Under the pieces are notes generated by a model. The model did not search any database. It was not told where the DNA came from and saw only the letters and a list, made by a program, of their open reading frames with translations. Positions 12,111-23,582 of a DNA stretch of 64,000 bases are shown piece by piece. Position 1 is the first letter of the stretch. Each line of letters begins with the position of its first letter. This stretch comes from Cryphonectria parasitica EP155 (lineage: Eukaryota; Ascomycota; Sordariomycetes; Diaporthales; Cryphonectriaceae), in assembly GCF_011745365.1 (NCBI RefSeq), contig NW_024468911.1, forward strand, positions 986,759-1,050,758. The letters run 5' to 3'. The translations under genes and the position numbers were made by a program.

Positions 12111-14109
12111 ATGGCGTCCGAGTCCAAGGTTGAAGCCGAGCACACGGCCAATGATGGTCTGGCTCTCGAAGGTCTGGCTGCGACTGCCGATATCGAACGC
12201 ATCGAAGCCCCCGTGACATGGAAAGCATACTTGATGTGCGCCTTTGCGGCGCTTGGTGGTATCTTTTATGGTTACGACACGGGATACATTAGCAATGTGA
12301 ACGCCATGAACGTCAGTAATGAGAAACTTCTCCAAATAGTTTATTCTTCGTTGTCTTCTCGTCTTCCCTGTCCGTCGAAAGTGCTGACACTAGAAATCAA
12401 TAACGAAATAGGTATGGATCAATGTTATCGAGGGCCCCAATGCCACCGAGCTCAAATCCAGCACCGAGTCGCTCATTGTCTCCATCATGTCCGTCGGCAC
12501 GTTCCTGGGAGCTCTCGCTGCCGGCGACGTGGCCGACTTCATGGGAAGAAAATGGACCGTGATTATGGCCTGTGGAATCTTTGCCATAGGTGTAGTCATC
12601 GAGATCATCACCGGCGATGGCGATGCCTACGCTGAGATTGTCATTGGCCGTCTGATTGCTGGCCTTGGTACTGGTTTTGAAAGTGCCACCGTAATCCTTT
12701 ACATGTCCGAAATTGTAAGTCAGTCCAAAAGAGAAGAAGAGAAAGAAAAGGGATAGATTGAGCAAAAACCCGACAACTTTGGCCCGTTCCTTCGTTTTGT
12801 ACAGTTATGTATATAAACTTACACAAAAAAAACAGTGCCCACGCAAGGTTCGCGGTGCCCTCGTCGCCGGCTACCAATTCTGCATCACCATCGGCCTCCT
12901 CGTCGCCGCCTGCATCACCTACTCCACCTCGGACTGGACGAGCCGCGCTGCGTACCGGCTGCCCATCGGCATCCAGTTCATCTGGGCTGTCATCCTCGGC
13001 ACAGGTATCCTCTTCCTGCCCGACTCGCCCAGGTGGTTCGTCAAGCGCGGCAACCTGGCCAAGGCGAGGCATGCGCTCTCGGCCCTGCGCGGCCAGCCTG
13101 AGGAGTCCGAGTTTGTCCAGTACGAGCTTGCTGAGATCGTCGCCAACGAGGAGTACGAGAAGAGGCTGATCCCTTCGACGACCTGGTTTGGTAGCTGGGC
13201 TGCCTGCTTCTCGGGCTCGCTGTGGAAGTCCAACTCGAATCTTCGCAAGACTATACTCGGCACCTCGCTGCAGATGATGCAGCAATGGACTGGTGTTAAC
13301 TTTATCTTTTACTGTAAGCCTTTGCTTTTATTTCCCCCCCTGCTGTTTTCTTCTTTACATATTGTTGGTTCACAGCTTCTAACATCAACTTTTCACAAAA
13401 ACCAACAGACGGCACACCTTTCCTGAAGTCGACAGGCGCTGTTTCCAACGAGTTCCTCCTCTCCGTCATCTTCAACGTCGTCAACACCCTCGCCACCCCC
13501 TTCGCCTTCTGGGGCGTCGAGTCCTGGGGCCGTCGTCCCATGCTCCTCTGGGGCGCGCTCTCCATGCTGATCTGCCAGCTGATCGTCGCCGTCGTGGGCG
13601 TCACCGTCGGCTTCAACCACACGCACGCCGACCCCAGCGTCGTAGGCGGCACCGCAGCGGACAACCCAGCCGCCGTCAAAGCCCAGATCGCCTTCATCGC
13701 CATCTTCATCTTCTCCTTCGCCACGACCTGGGGCCCCGGCGCCTGGATCGTCATCGGCGAGATCTTCCCCTTACCCATCCGCTCGCGCGGCGTCGCCCTG
13801 TCCACCGCGTCCAACTGGCTGTGGAACCTCATCATCGCCATCATCACGCCGTACATGGTCGACGCCCTGGTGTCTTCGGTCTTCTTCATCTGGTTTGCCC
13901 TGTGCACGTGCGCATTTGTCTACACGTACTTCCTCGTACCCGAGACCAAGGGCCTGTCTCTCGAGCAGGTCGATCTCATGATGGAGGAGACGACCCCGCG
14001 CAACTCGGCCAAGTGGCGTCCTACCAAGACTTTTGCTGGTGCGCATGCCCGCGGGGGTCTTGAGAAGAGTGAGATTGTGGATGAGCAGAAGGCCGAGACG
14101 GCTGTTTGA
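12111..14109 (+). CDS. MFS sugar (hexose) transporter
   Basis: Four exons: 12111..12311, 12412..12714, 12836..13313, 13409..14109, giving 560 aa. All introns are GT-AG (donors GTCAGT, GTAAGT, GTAAGC) and the frame is continuous. The protein is a proton-coupled or facilitative plasma-membrane sugar transporter of the major facilitator superfamily. Diagnostic motifs are GIFYGYDTGYISNVNAMN in TM1, DFMGRK after TM2, GRLIAGLGTGFES in TM4, LPDSPRWFVKRG in the long central loop, WGRRP in the second half, and PETKGLSLEQVD after TM12. Twelve membrane segments can be placed. The cytosolic N-terminus (about 40 aa) and C-terminus are short, so this is a transporter rather than an Snf3/Rgt2-type sensor with a long tail. 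The sugar specificity cannot be read from the sequence. The short exons at the front match the usual intron-rich 5' end of this family. Confidence 0.92.
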
Positions 14110-15260
14110 AGGGCCACACACACATACACACACACACTGGACTGGATGTAGAGATGTTATGGTGAGGGAGATGTGAAGAAAAGGGTATGATTAGGTATTT
14201 ATGAATGAAATGATGGCGTAGTGATGGAAAATACCCTCTAGTTAATTACCTGGTATATTGGATGGTGGAGAGACGGAGAAGGTCTGTCCAGTATTACTTG
14301 AAATATATAGCAATGCCTAGAAGTATGAGTATTGTCTATCATTCTGGGAAACTATGTGCCAGTATTAAACACAAGTGGAAAGTGAACTGACCTTTTCACG
14401 TAGGTGGGAACTTGCGTATTTCACAATTGCAATAAGACAAGATTGGACATCAAAGCTTCTGGCATTTCAATGTCTAATATACAACCTAAGAGGCCCTTCT
14501 TCCCAGCCTGCCTTCCCAACATCTTGGTATCATACGATTCCAACCAAAAGACCAGACACAAATCCCAGAATATCTCCTTTGGCTGTCTGCCACTGTGTCC
14601 GTACCATCCATCCGTTCCCACACGACCCTCCTGGTTCCCTTGATCTTCGCGCCCATTGCTTGAAGCTATGCCCAGATTCTTTCGCCTTTTTCTATGCAGA
14701 GTGGAGATTTGTCTAATATGCATGGCTCTAGGGACCACACCATGGCGAAAGTGAAATAACGACAAAGAAAATGTGTATGCAGGAAGATCACGCTTCGACT
14801 GCTTCGCATAAAGGAAAAAAAAACCAACCATTCCCTTGGCCCCCCGGAACCCAATTATCCCGTCCGCCCCGGGCCCTTCACGGAACCAGCCAACCGAATT
14901 GTCCCTGGTCCCCCAAGCCAGCGTCTCATTGGTCTGTGAACGCGGCTGTTTGGTTCGTTTTGATCCAGGCCAAAACGCCAGACGCAGAGGGAAAAAAAGC
15001 AGACGCTCCCAGATCCGACAAAGGAAATCAAGAAAATAAAAGGTATAGATAGACAGTATGATTGTCTGTTTTCGTCCAACCATCACATCTGTGTCCTTCG
15101 ACACAACCAATTCGGTGCTATCTCGCCGACTGGGCAAGGTAAGGGGTATCACACGAATCTGTTAAACAGATTGGCAGGTGTGACACTCTTTAAAAAAAAA
15201 AATAAGAGCATCACCAATCAAGCCAGACGATGGGGAAAAGAATGCTCTCGTAGACAACGT
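14110..15260. other. Convergent 3' region between transporter and PPR gene
   Basis: No gene is supported. A CA-rich microsatellite (about 14117-14139) follows the transporter stop codon. A 243-codon minus-strand frame at 14421-15152 has low-complexity-free but non-coding-like composition and no recognisable domain. Confidence 0.5.
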
Positions 15261-18200
15261 TTATATCGATATCGACGCGGCATCCTGCTCACCACCACCC
15301 AGGAGCTCGACCACCTTGCCGACAACGGCGCCAGGATATCCACGGCCCATCATCTCGGTGACGACACCCTTAGCCTTGTCCCGGTTTTCAACAGCCAGGT
15401 ACGCGCGCGTCATGGCCTCGTATGTGCTCGGCTCACGACGCTCACGGCCAACAGCTCCATAGATGTCCTCAGCTCGGGAGATGTTGCCTTCGGAAGCCCA
15501 ACCGTGGATCAATGTGTTGGCGATGTAGGGTGTCAGCTCGACACGGCGGCGACGCATCTCCGCAAGGAGAGGCTCCGTGTTGGCGACACAGTGGTTGGCG
15601 ACCATGCTCTCGAAGAGGGCCTGGAAGAGACAAGCAGAAGCAGGGACGGAGGGGTTGCTGATGACTTGATCAAAAGTCTTGCGAGCAGCTTTCATGTCGT
15701 GCAGGACGCAGCCGTGAGCGTGGATCATGGATGCGTAGTGCACAGCCTCGGGCTTGCCACTTGCATTGATCTTTTCCAGGACCGCCTCCGCAGCCTTCAT
15801 GTCGACAGGCTCCAGCGTGGCGTGGGCATCGATCAGCAGCTTGTAGGTGTGCGAGGTGGGAGCAATGTTCTTAGCCTGCATGCGAGCATAATACGCCAGA
15901 GCCTTGGACTTGTCGCGCTTGGTCGTCAGGAAGAACTGCATCATGCTGTTGTAAGGGGCAGGCCGAGCTTTGTAATTGGGCATGGACTCCATCTCGTCGA
16001 AGAGCTCTTCCGCAAACTTCTCGTCCGACACCCGGCAGAGGGCGTTGACAATAGTGCCGTAGGTAACAGACGTGGGCTTGATTCCCAGCCCGCGCATCTC
16101 GGCAAAGTAGAACAGGCAGTCATCGATGCGGCGAGCCTTGCCCAGCTTGCCGATCAGAGCGTTGTACAGGAAGGAGCTGGGCTCGACGCCCTCGGACTTG
16201 GCACGGTGGAAGATCTTGACAGCCTCAGAAGCCTCGTCGAAAGTCTTGGTAGACTCCTTGAGCGTGGTGATGTACAGACCGTATGTGTTGGCGGAGGGCG
16301 TAGCACCCATATCCAGCAGCTCCTGGTGGAACTGCTCAGCATGGGCTCGGCGACCCAGGCTCAGACACGCGCCAACCATAGCATCCAGAATCGAGGACCA
16401 GCCGTAACAGACCACAGCGTACTGAGGCATCAGAGGGACGTCAGTACGGGCCATGTTGAGAATGTCGTGGCAAAGATCCATCTTCCCGTCGCGCGCCGCG
16501 GCTGAGATGAGCTTGGCGTACGTGATGTAGCGTGGGTGGCGGCCGGCGCGACGCATGTTGCGGAACCGGGTGAGAGCATCGTTGAGCCTGGACCCCTTTC
16601 GGCCATGAGCACCCTCGAGCTCGTCCGAGATGAGTGACGAGCCCCTGAAGTCGGTGTTGTGCGCATACGGATCGAAAGTATCCTCAAAGCTTGACACGGA
16701 ACCGGCTGAGTCGTATGGCGAGGTGGCAAAGGTCGGTGTGGGAGCGGATGTCTGTGATGCCATCTCTCGAGGGTCTGCGATGCCGCGAGCAGTCATGTAG
16801 CGCGCCACGAAATCAACCCCCTCCTCGACCTCGGATGCGAGATGCGTATCGTTCGGGACAGATTGGCGGATCCGTTGGAACATGAGGTCAGACTCTTTCA
16901 AACCTTCAGCGACCTGGCCGGAACCGATCAGAGCAACAGCAAACATGGCGGTAGGCTCAATGAAAGAGGCTCCAACAACCATGTCAGGGCTGCTCAGGAC
17001 CTGCCAGTACCGCCAAGCCTCCGTGACGTCGCCATCGCGGACACTCATCGCCAGGAGAGCCATTGCCGGTGTCGCCATATTGCCGTGCTTGGTTGACATG
17101 CTGCCGAATGCAGCAACAGCGGTGTGCTTGTCGCCACTGTCAGCCGCAGCGATTGCCAAGTCAGCCATGGCTTGGGATCGTGACTCGTCCTCGATAGCCT
17201 GCGCCCAGCGGAGGGCTTCCTGGTAGATACCCCGATGTTCAAAGCCCTTGACGAAGCCGAGGCTGATGATGGCATCCTTGACCTCGGAGGCTCGGACCTC
17301 GTACTCCTGCACAATCTTTCTGTAGAACTTCATGGCACCGTCCATCTTGTCTGAGATGACATATGCATTGATGACCGAGGCGTAGACCTGGGCATCAAGG
17401 CGGTCATGCAGGCTCGTCTCGCCCTTGTCGTGGGCGATGGCCAGGGTTCGGTACTCATTGTAGCATTCCACGGCGCTGACGAGGTCTCCGCAGTTAGCGA
17501 AGGCTATGATCATTGCAGGGAAGACCGCGGCGAAAGGCGTGGCCTTGTTCATTTCCATGTGCTCATAGAGCGAGAGCATATCGTTGACACGTCCAGATTG
17601 GGCACATGCCGAGATGAGTTGGTGGTAGGTCTCGGGAGAGAACGCATCGCTCTGTGAGGTGATTGAGGACTTGAAGAGCTTCATGGCCAGGTCCAACCGG
17701 TCATCCTCGCAGAGGATCGCGTGCTCGAGCTCGGTCGAGGCGAACATGAACTTGCCAGGCTCGTCCATACCGCCGTACCTGACACGCTTGTCCTCCAGTC
17801 TCTTCTTCAGTGAAGACACCTCGAGAGACCGGGCAGCCAGAAGACCGACGAGGATGTTGTAGGTGTCGCTGTCAGGCTTGACCTTGCGCCGCATCATATC
17901 AGCATAGACGTCCAGGGCCTTGGAGACAATCTCGATCTTCTCGGAGGGCAGGTGAATGGCAGCCATGAGAAGGGCATTGTACGACGTCGCCAGCGGCTGG
18001 ATGCTGGCCACCAGCATGGCCTCAAAAACAGCCGGTATCTCAGCATAGCGCCCGGTCTCCGAGAGCTTCGTGAGGTGGTCGGCATAGCTCTGTGCCTGGG
18101 GGTCGACTGGCGGCGTAGCAGACCGAGCAACGCTTGCAGGCGTACGTGCTCGTGATACAGGAGTGGCAGGGGCGCTGGCGGTCTCGACCAGTTGTGTTGG

Positions 18201-18821
18201 TGCACTGGACAATGATGGCTCCTGTGCCTCGTCCCCGCGCACCAGGTTCACGTCGCTGCGGGCATCGAGTTCCTGCTCGAGGGCGGCGTCGACCTGAGCT
18301 AGGGCTGCCTGTTGTTGGTCCTCGAAGAGTAGAGCAGACTCGCTGGCGCCCTCCTGGACCGCCCCCTCGGTAGTCTCAAGTGCGGTCCCATCCGGTCCGA
18401 GCAGGACAGCAGCCGGAGACGGCTTCCACTCGATACGGTTGGGGAACTGGAACTGGACCCATTCCTCCTCTTCCTCCGCCCCCTCGCCCTCGCCCTTTTC
18501 GGCGGCCTCCTTCTTCTGTAGAGTCTCGAAGTAGGCGTCTAACCCTCCATGGTTGGTGCTGAGCTTCTCATGGCGGTGCTCGACGGGGAGGCCGGCCGAC
18601 TGGTGGGAGCTGGTGTGGAATGCGTTCTGGAACTGCTGGAGGCGGCTGAGTCGGCTGTTTGTCTGGCGCTTCCGGGCCGCAAAGGACGGCCGGTTCTGGG
18701 AGTTTAGAACATGAGGGTGGGTAGCAGCTACGACGGATTGTGCGTAGCCGTGGGTAAAGGATTTCGTGAACCCAGAACGGATGAAGCTCGCGTATAGGTT
18801 GTTATAGATGGACCCAGGCAT
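15261..18821 (-). CDS. Large mitochondrial pentatricopeptide repeat (PPR) protein, CYA-5/Pet309-like candidate
   Basis: Single coding exon of 1186 aa with ATG at 18821. The N-terminus lacks acidic residues for about the first 75 positions and is rich in Arg, Ser and aromatic residues (YASFIRSGFTKSFTHGYAQ), as expected of a mitochondrial targeting sequence. An acidic, low-complexity linker follows (EGEGAEEEEEW near 110). Helical-repeat units of about 35 residues then fill most of the chain, many with PPR-type signatures such as SYNALLMAAIHLP, TYNILVGLLAAR, TYHQLISACAQSGR, TYAKLISAAARDGK, LYNALIGKLGKARR and TYGTIVNALCRV. Fungal PPR proteins of this size bind mitochondrial transcripts; N. crassa CYA-5 and yeast Pet309 activate COX1 translation. 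The match to that particular subgroup rests on size and repeat layout only. A 5' UTR intron appears to lie just upstream. Confidence 0.85.
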   Translation of the reverse strand: MPGSIYNNLYASFIRSGFTKSFTHGYAQSVVAATHPHVLNSQNRPSFAARKRQTNSRLSRLQQFQNAFHTSSHQSAGLPVEHRHEKLSTNHGGLDAYFETLQKKEAAEKGEGEGAEEEEEWVQFQFPNRIEWKPSPAAVLLGPDGTALETTEGAVQEGASESALLFEDQQQAALAQVDAALEQELDARSDVNLVRGDEAQEPSLSSAPTQLVETASAPATPVSRARTPASVARSATPPVDPQAQSYADHLTKLSETGRYAEIPAVFEAMLVASIQPLATSYNALLMAAIHLPSEKIEIVSKALDVYADMMRRKVKPDSDTYNILVGLLAARSLEVSSLKKRLEDKRVRYGGMDEPGKFMFASTELEHAILCEDDRLDLAMKLFKSSITSQSDAFSPETYHQLISACAQSGRVNDMLSLYEHMEMNKATPFAAVFPAMIIAFANCGDLVSAVECYNEYRTLAIAHDKGETSLHDRLDAQVYASVINAYVISDKMDGAMKFYRKIVQEYEVRASEVKDAIISLGFVKGFEHRGIYQEALRWAQAIEDESRSQAMADLAIAAADSGDKHTAVAAFGSMSTKHGNMATPAMALLAMSVRDGDVTEAWRYWQVLSSPDMVVGASFIEPTAMFAVALIGSGQVAEGLKESDLMFQRIRQSVPNDTHLASEVEEGVDFVARYMTARGIADPREMASQTSAPTPTFATSPYDSAGSVSSFEDTFDPYAHNTDFRGSSLISDELEGAHGRKGSRLNDALTRFRNMRRAGRHPRYITYAKLISAAARDGKMDLCHDILNMARTDVPLMPQYAVVCYGWSSILDAMVGACLSLGRRAHAEQFHQELLDMGATPSANTYGLYITTLKESTKTFDEASEAVKIFHRAKSEGVEPSSFLYNALIGKLGKARRIDDCLFYFAEMRGLGIKPTSVTYGTIVNALCRVSDEKFAEELFDEMESMPNYKARPAPYNSMMQFFLTTKRDKSKALAYYARMQAKNIAPTSHTYKLLIDAHATLEPVDMKAAEAVLEKINASGKPEAVHYASMIHAHGCVLHDMKAARKTFDQVISNPSVPASACLFQALFESMVANHCVANTEPLLAEMRRRRVELTPYIANTLIHGWASEGNISRAEDIYGAVGRERREPSTYEAMTRAYLAVENRDKAKGVVTEMMGRGYPGAVVGKVVELLGGGEQDAASISI

Positions 18822-18848
18822 TTAGCTGAAGCCTTTCGGTGGGGGGTA

Positions 18849-19036
18849 CTGTAAGAAAAAGCAGTTCTCAAGTTAGTAACTCCAGAATTTTCGAGTTCTG
18901 AGGAGTCTGGGGCGGCTCATTGGGTGATAAGTTGAGGCGTAGAGCACCACAAGATGGAGGACAGGGAGTGCAACTTTTTTCTCAGAGCCGAGGCGAACAC
19001 AGAGCGTCATCGAACAGAGTTGATGAGTCAACTTAC
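18849..19036 (-). other. Probable 5' UTR intron of the PPR gene
   Basis: On the minus strand a GTAAGT donor at 19036, an ACTAAC branch-like site, a pyrimidine tract and a TTACAG acceptor ending at 18849 lie 27 nt before the PPR start codon. The predicted intron is 188 nt. It contains no required coding sequence. Confidence 0.5.
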
Positions 19037-22002
19037 ACGTAAGGGAAGGGGAATGCGCAATTGCAGGTTCATTTGACGACAGTGAAGCCGTCAAACAAAC
19101 GCGCGATTCAAGGTGAGGTTTGTTTGTCCTTGGGAAAGGAAAAGGAAGAAAAAATTAGGTGGGAGAAGAAACGGTGGGAAGGGTGGAAGGGGAAGAGTGC
19201 GGTAGAGAAATTTGGAGTTGATATTGATTTTGCGATTCGGGAGGGGGGCCACGGATGGAGTTCACGGGTCCTGTTGGGTCCTGATGGCTGTCTGCGCCCT
19301 GGGTCTTGGGCGTGGGGGGTGGATTGGCAGAGCTACAGCGGACGTGTAGGACCGAACTTCAGCGGACTTTACTTGCAGCACTATTCTAGACAGCGGGGGG
19401 TTCTCGGGCTAAAGCAGGGCATGTGATTGGTTCTGCGCGAAATACCGGGAAGTAAAGATTGGGGAGGCAACTGCTGAGGCGCTATAACGTCAGCCACCCT
19501 GGGGGCCTTCCACAGGGGCAGGGAAATTTGTGCCCTGGATTTTAGTACCGGGAGACTTTGGGAACAGCCCGCTGCCACAATACCCTTCTGTCACTGTACA
19601 TTGCAAAAAAATAGGAATTTGGAAAGCAGCCTCGGACAGATTCATTAACCTAGCAAGCAAGACAGATAGATGCCTTGACCCCTCTGCATCTCTGCATCTC
19701 CGTATCTGTCTGTCAGTCATGTAAATTTGATGGCAACGACTCAAGGATACTACTGCTAATACCATTAGATCGACGAGGTTCTATTTCCATCCATCGCCCT
19801 CACTTCTCTTCTACATTACTAGTCATGTGGATATTTAAGTGTCAAATTTTCCCTACCCGTTCAATTATGGAGCAGCACAGGTAGCCGATAAAACGCTCTC
19901 AAGAGATGTATTCCACTATGACTGTATGCTAGCGGAGTGGTCATCATCGTCGTCCATTCGCCCCAGGACCATCCTCGTCCAGCGAAGGCCCACCAAACAC
20001 AAGCGCAAACCGTCGTATCGGTATATTATCTGTGACGCAAGCCTGTGCCACCTTTAAGCGATGTTTTGACGAATTGGTTTAGGAAAACGGTAGTCTCAAA
20101 GGTCAAAGGCCACCACACCAGGTTTCCAAAGGAATGAGAGTGTGAGAGTAGATGACGATTGCAATCCACCCCTGCCCAAAAAAAGCCCTGCCTGCATGAA
20201 ATCCGGGGGAAGAACATGCATTCAGTTACCAATCTTTTTTGCCAGGTGTCAGCGGAAGCCTCGGATGGGCTGCGCAGCCATCGTTAGCGCGCCTTCCCCG
20301 GGCTTTGGGGTCCTAGCGAAGAAAAGAAGCCGGCATAAAATCTCATCTCGGAGCAAGGATCCTTCGTGTATATGTGTGTGTGTGTGGGGATATGTGTTCC
20401 CAGAGTCTGGCAGGCGCAGACTTGGAAGCGTCGGCAAGAGATGGCTGGGCTCCGATTGGCTATCTGGCTACAGGGCGTGGGAGAAGCCGGAAGCCAAAAG
20501 AAAGGGCTGCGAAAAGAGCAACTACGAGCCTGCCTGTCACTGGAATGCGTCTGGGACAAGCTTGTGGTTGGCGTGGAGACTTGGCATTTTCAAGTGTGCT
20601 TTTGTCGTGTGTGCACAGAACAAACAGCTAGTGCTGCCAGTAAGTCATAATTCCAGAGAACCCCCCAAGAAGGCCTTGTTGAACACACCCTGGATAGGAG
20701 CTGGTGAGGTCAAGGGGACTGCAGATCATCAGGTATTAGAATCCACGCAGTCTATGCAGGATGGCAGATCACTGATCTCACTTGGCTTTCTGCAGTGTCA
20801 CATGGGCCATGCAACGACAATTTCTCGCATTGGAGCCTGCGGTTTTTCAAGAGAGAGATGGATATTAGGCGGACAGACACGGCCTTAAAGTCTGCCCGGC
20901 TGACCCGAGCGCCTCTGGACAGAGCGTGACCGAGCCCGAGCCCGAGCAGTATGTCCGGAGGTCTTGGTTATTTTGCGGGGATTCGAGCTTAGATCTCAAA
21001 CGTGAGATCCACGTTCCCTTTGAGATCCGTTGATATGGGCCCGAAGCAGGCTTGGTTCGGTCCCGACTGAATGTTGCTTTCTGGATCTTATCAGATCATC
21101 TCTTCACTGCTTATGTTTCTGTTCGGATTACGCATGACGAGAGCGTGGACAGGCAGATTGTGACGTCTCGGCTGCGTCTTTTTGCAGAAACCTATCACCT
21201 GGCACCCTTGTTTTTCCAATGTGCTCAAGATTTTGTTCCCAACTAGGCTGCAGAGAGTGAGATGGGCATTGGGATGTTCCCAATTCACTTTGTTTTGGTT
21301 TTTTATGGACGTCTCAATGAATAGCAGGGCAATTTCTGCTGATCATCATCAGCGAAAAGAACGTACAGTACTTCATGCCACGATGATTGTTGCACTGCAT
21401 ACCCGCAAGGTCGTACAATCCATAATGCAATGAAACCCCAACTTACTGTCTGATAACGTTTCATAATCCCTTTTTCTCTTAGGGAAAGTGCGTCAAAATT
21501 TGTATCCTTGGAGGTGACTTTTTGAGGTCATCGAGGGACAACAACCCTTAAGACTGGGGGGAGCTACTGAAGCTCCCCGCGAATCACAGTCCAGAACAGA
21601 GCTTGGCCGTGCCCCGCATCAAGCGAGCCTTGGGCAACCCCTCCAACAGCCTCACGCAACGCCTTATAGTACCTGAAGATCACCACCCCTCCTTCCCCAT
21701 TGTCAGTTTCCAGATCGTCCTTGTTTAGGAAGGCATTCGGAGATCTACGAAACTGTCGTCATTGAAGGCATCGTGACTTTATTCTTCTTGCTTTCCTTCT
21801 TTTTTTTCTTCCATCTCACAGGGTTTTGATTGGTTATCGAAAGCTTGGTGGAGAGGTTTGTCTCTGGCCTCCTTTTTCGAGAATCCACTCTCGCCCAGAT
21901 GATCCACGGATCCTTTCTCACATCACAGACACCCTGACCCTGCTGGCTGGTGCTCTGTATATCATTTCGAAGAGCTCTAAACCAACAATTCCTAGCCCTA
22001 CA
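19037..22002. other. Intergenic between PPR gene (-) and erg8 (+)
   Basis: About 3 kb with no supported gene. A TG-repeat lies near 20370-20386. Several nested plus-strand frames around 20142-20888 (longest 248 codons) have no domain, no signal and random-looking composition. The last 200 nt are a T/C-rich leader of erg8 with an acceptor-like TCTCACAG near 21820, so a 5' UTR intron there is possible. Confidence 0.5.
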
Positions 22003-23582
22003 ATGCCTTCTTCTGCGAACCCAACAACCGCCGTCTCCGCCCCAGGCAAGGTGCTCCTCGCCGGCGGGTATCTCGTTACGGACCGCGACTACACGGGACT
22101 CGTCTTTGGCCTTGACGCCCGCATCAATGTTGTGGCCCAGGGAATTCCCACCATCAAGGGTGTCCAACTGAGCGAGGTCGTCGTCGAGAGTCCTCAATTC
22201 GTGGGTGGGACGTGGCGCTATGGCTATCACCTTGCCCCTGAAGATGGCGGCATTACGGTTACGCAGCTGCAGGTGTAAGTGAGGAGGGGATTACTCAGCC
22301 TGTTATTGTTCAGGAATCAGTATAGCCTTATAAAGCATCGTCACTTTTAAGTGGAACTACGCATCAAAGCCGCCACAAGCCTTCTGTCACCACCGTTTCA
22401 GTCGTCGAGGAGTGGTGGTGGTGGTGGTGACTACGCACTCACTCCTCCCTCACTGCGAGGATGCTCACTAGACTGACACATTCTCCCAGTGGCTCGGCAA
22501 CAATCAACCCCAATCCTTTCATCGAGACCACCCTCTCCTACGCCCTGACATACATCTCTCGCGCCGCCCATCAGCGCGCCTCTCACAGCATGCAACCCGC
22601 CCGTCTCACCATCCTCGCTGACTCGTCCTACTACTCCACCCCATCCTCCGGCCCAGGAGGGCAGCAGCAACAGTACGCATCTCCTCCCGGCTCTCGCTTC
22701 ATCCACCTGCAAACTCCCCTCCATCTGGCCAAGAAGACTGGTCTGGGCTCCTCTGCCGCCCTGGTGACCGCCCTGACCGCTGCCCTGCTCTCGCACTACC
22801 TGTCTCCTACCCGCCTCGATCTGTCTACGGACCGTGGCCGCGCTGTCCTGCACAACCTCGCCCAGACCGCCCACTGCCGTGCTCAGGGCAAGATAGGCAG
22901 CGGTTTCGACGTCGCCGCCGCCGTCTACGGGAGCTGCCTGTACCGCCGCTTCTCCCCCGCCGTGCTGGACGGCGTTCCAGCCCCTGGGGAGCCGCACTTC
23001 GGAACCAAGCTGGAGGAGGTCGTGGCAGGCCCGCCGTGGGACACGGAGGTCAGGAAGGACGCCGTCACCCTGCCGCCTGGCGTGGCTATGAGAATGGTCG
23101 ACGTCGAGTGCGGCAGCCAGACGGTCGGCATGGTCAAGGCGGTCAACGCGTGGCGGGAGAAAGACCCAGAGGGGTCCAAGGCGCTGTGGGCGGAGCTGCA
23201 GAGCAGAAATGAGGCGCTGGCCCGGGTGCTAGCCGAGGCCCGGGTCGACGAGCTGCCGGAGGCGCTGGCGAAGAGCCGGGCGCTGGTCAAGAAGATAGGG
23301 TCCGAGAGTGGTGTGCCTATCGAGCCGGACAGCCAGACGGAGCTGATTGATGCGCTAGGCGGGGTCGAGGGGGTTTTCGGAGGTGTGGTCCCCGGGGCGG
23401 GCGGGTTTGATGCGGTTGCGGTGCTGGTGAAGGATGATGTGGAGACGGCTAAGAGGGTTGAGACGTTTCTGGAGGAGTGGTCGAGGAAAAAGGAGGCCAA
23501 GGTCAAGCTACTGAGTGTGAGGGGTGAGTTGGAGGGCGTAAGAACGGAGAAGCTGGGCGAGTTTGAGGGCTGGCTCGCTTGA
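22003..23582 (+). CDS. erg8: Phosphomevalonate kinase
   Basis: Exons 22003..22274 and 22490..23582 encode 454 aa. The donor GTAAGT and acceptor CCCAG leave a Val codon split over the junction, after which the frame is continuous. The enzyme phosphorylates 5-phosphomevalonate to the diphosphate in the cytosolic mevalonate pathway to isoprenoids and ergosterol. It is a GHMP-family kinase: the N-terminal strand-turn SAPGKVLLAGGYLV (about 11-24), the ATP-binding glycine-rich motif KKTGLGSSAALVTALTAAL, the SGFDVAAAVYGS motif and the C-terminal GAGGFDAVAVLV glycine-rich loop are all present. Length agrees with yeast Erg8 (about 450 aa). The frame can be pushed upstream only without a true ATG. The short first exon holds the first motif, which argues for the intron being correct. 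Confidence 0.95.

Noticed and set aside
14421..15152. 243-codon minus-strand frame between the transporter and the PPR gene
   Set aside because: Overlaps competing frames on the other strand, has no coding bias or recognisable motif, and lies between two 3' ends.
20142..20888. 248-codon plus-strand frame
   Set aside because: Three plus-strand frames are open over the same stretch, showing a stop-poor region rather than coding selection; no domain seen.
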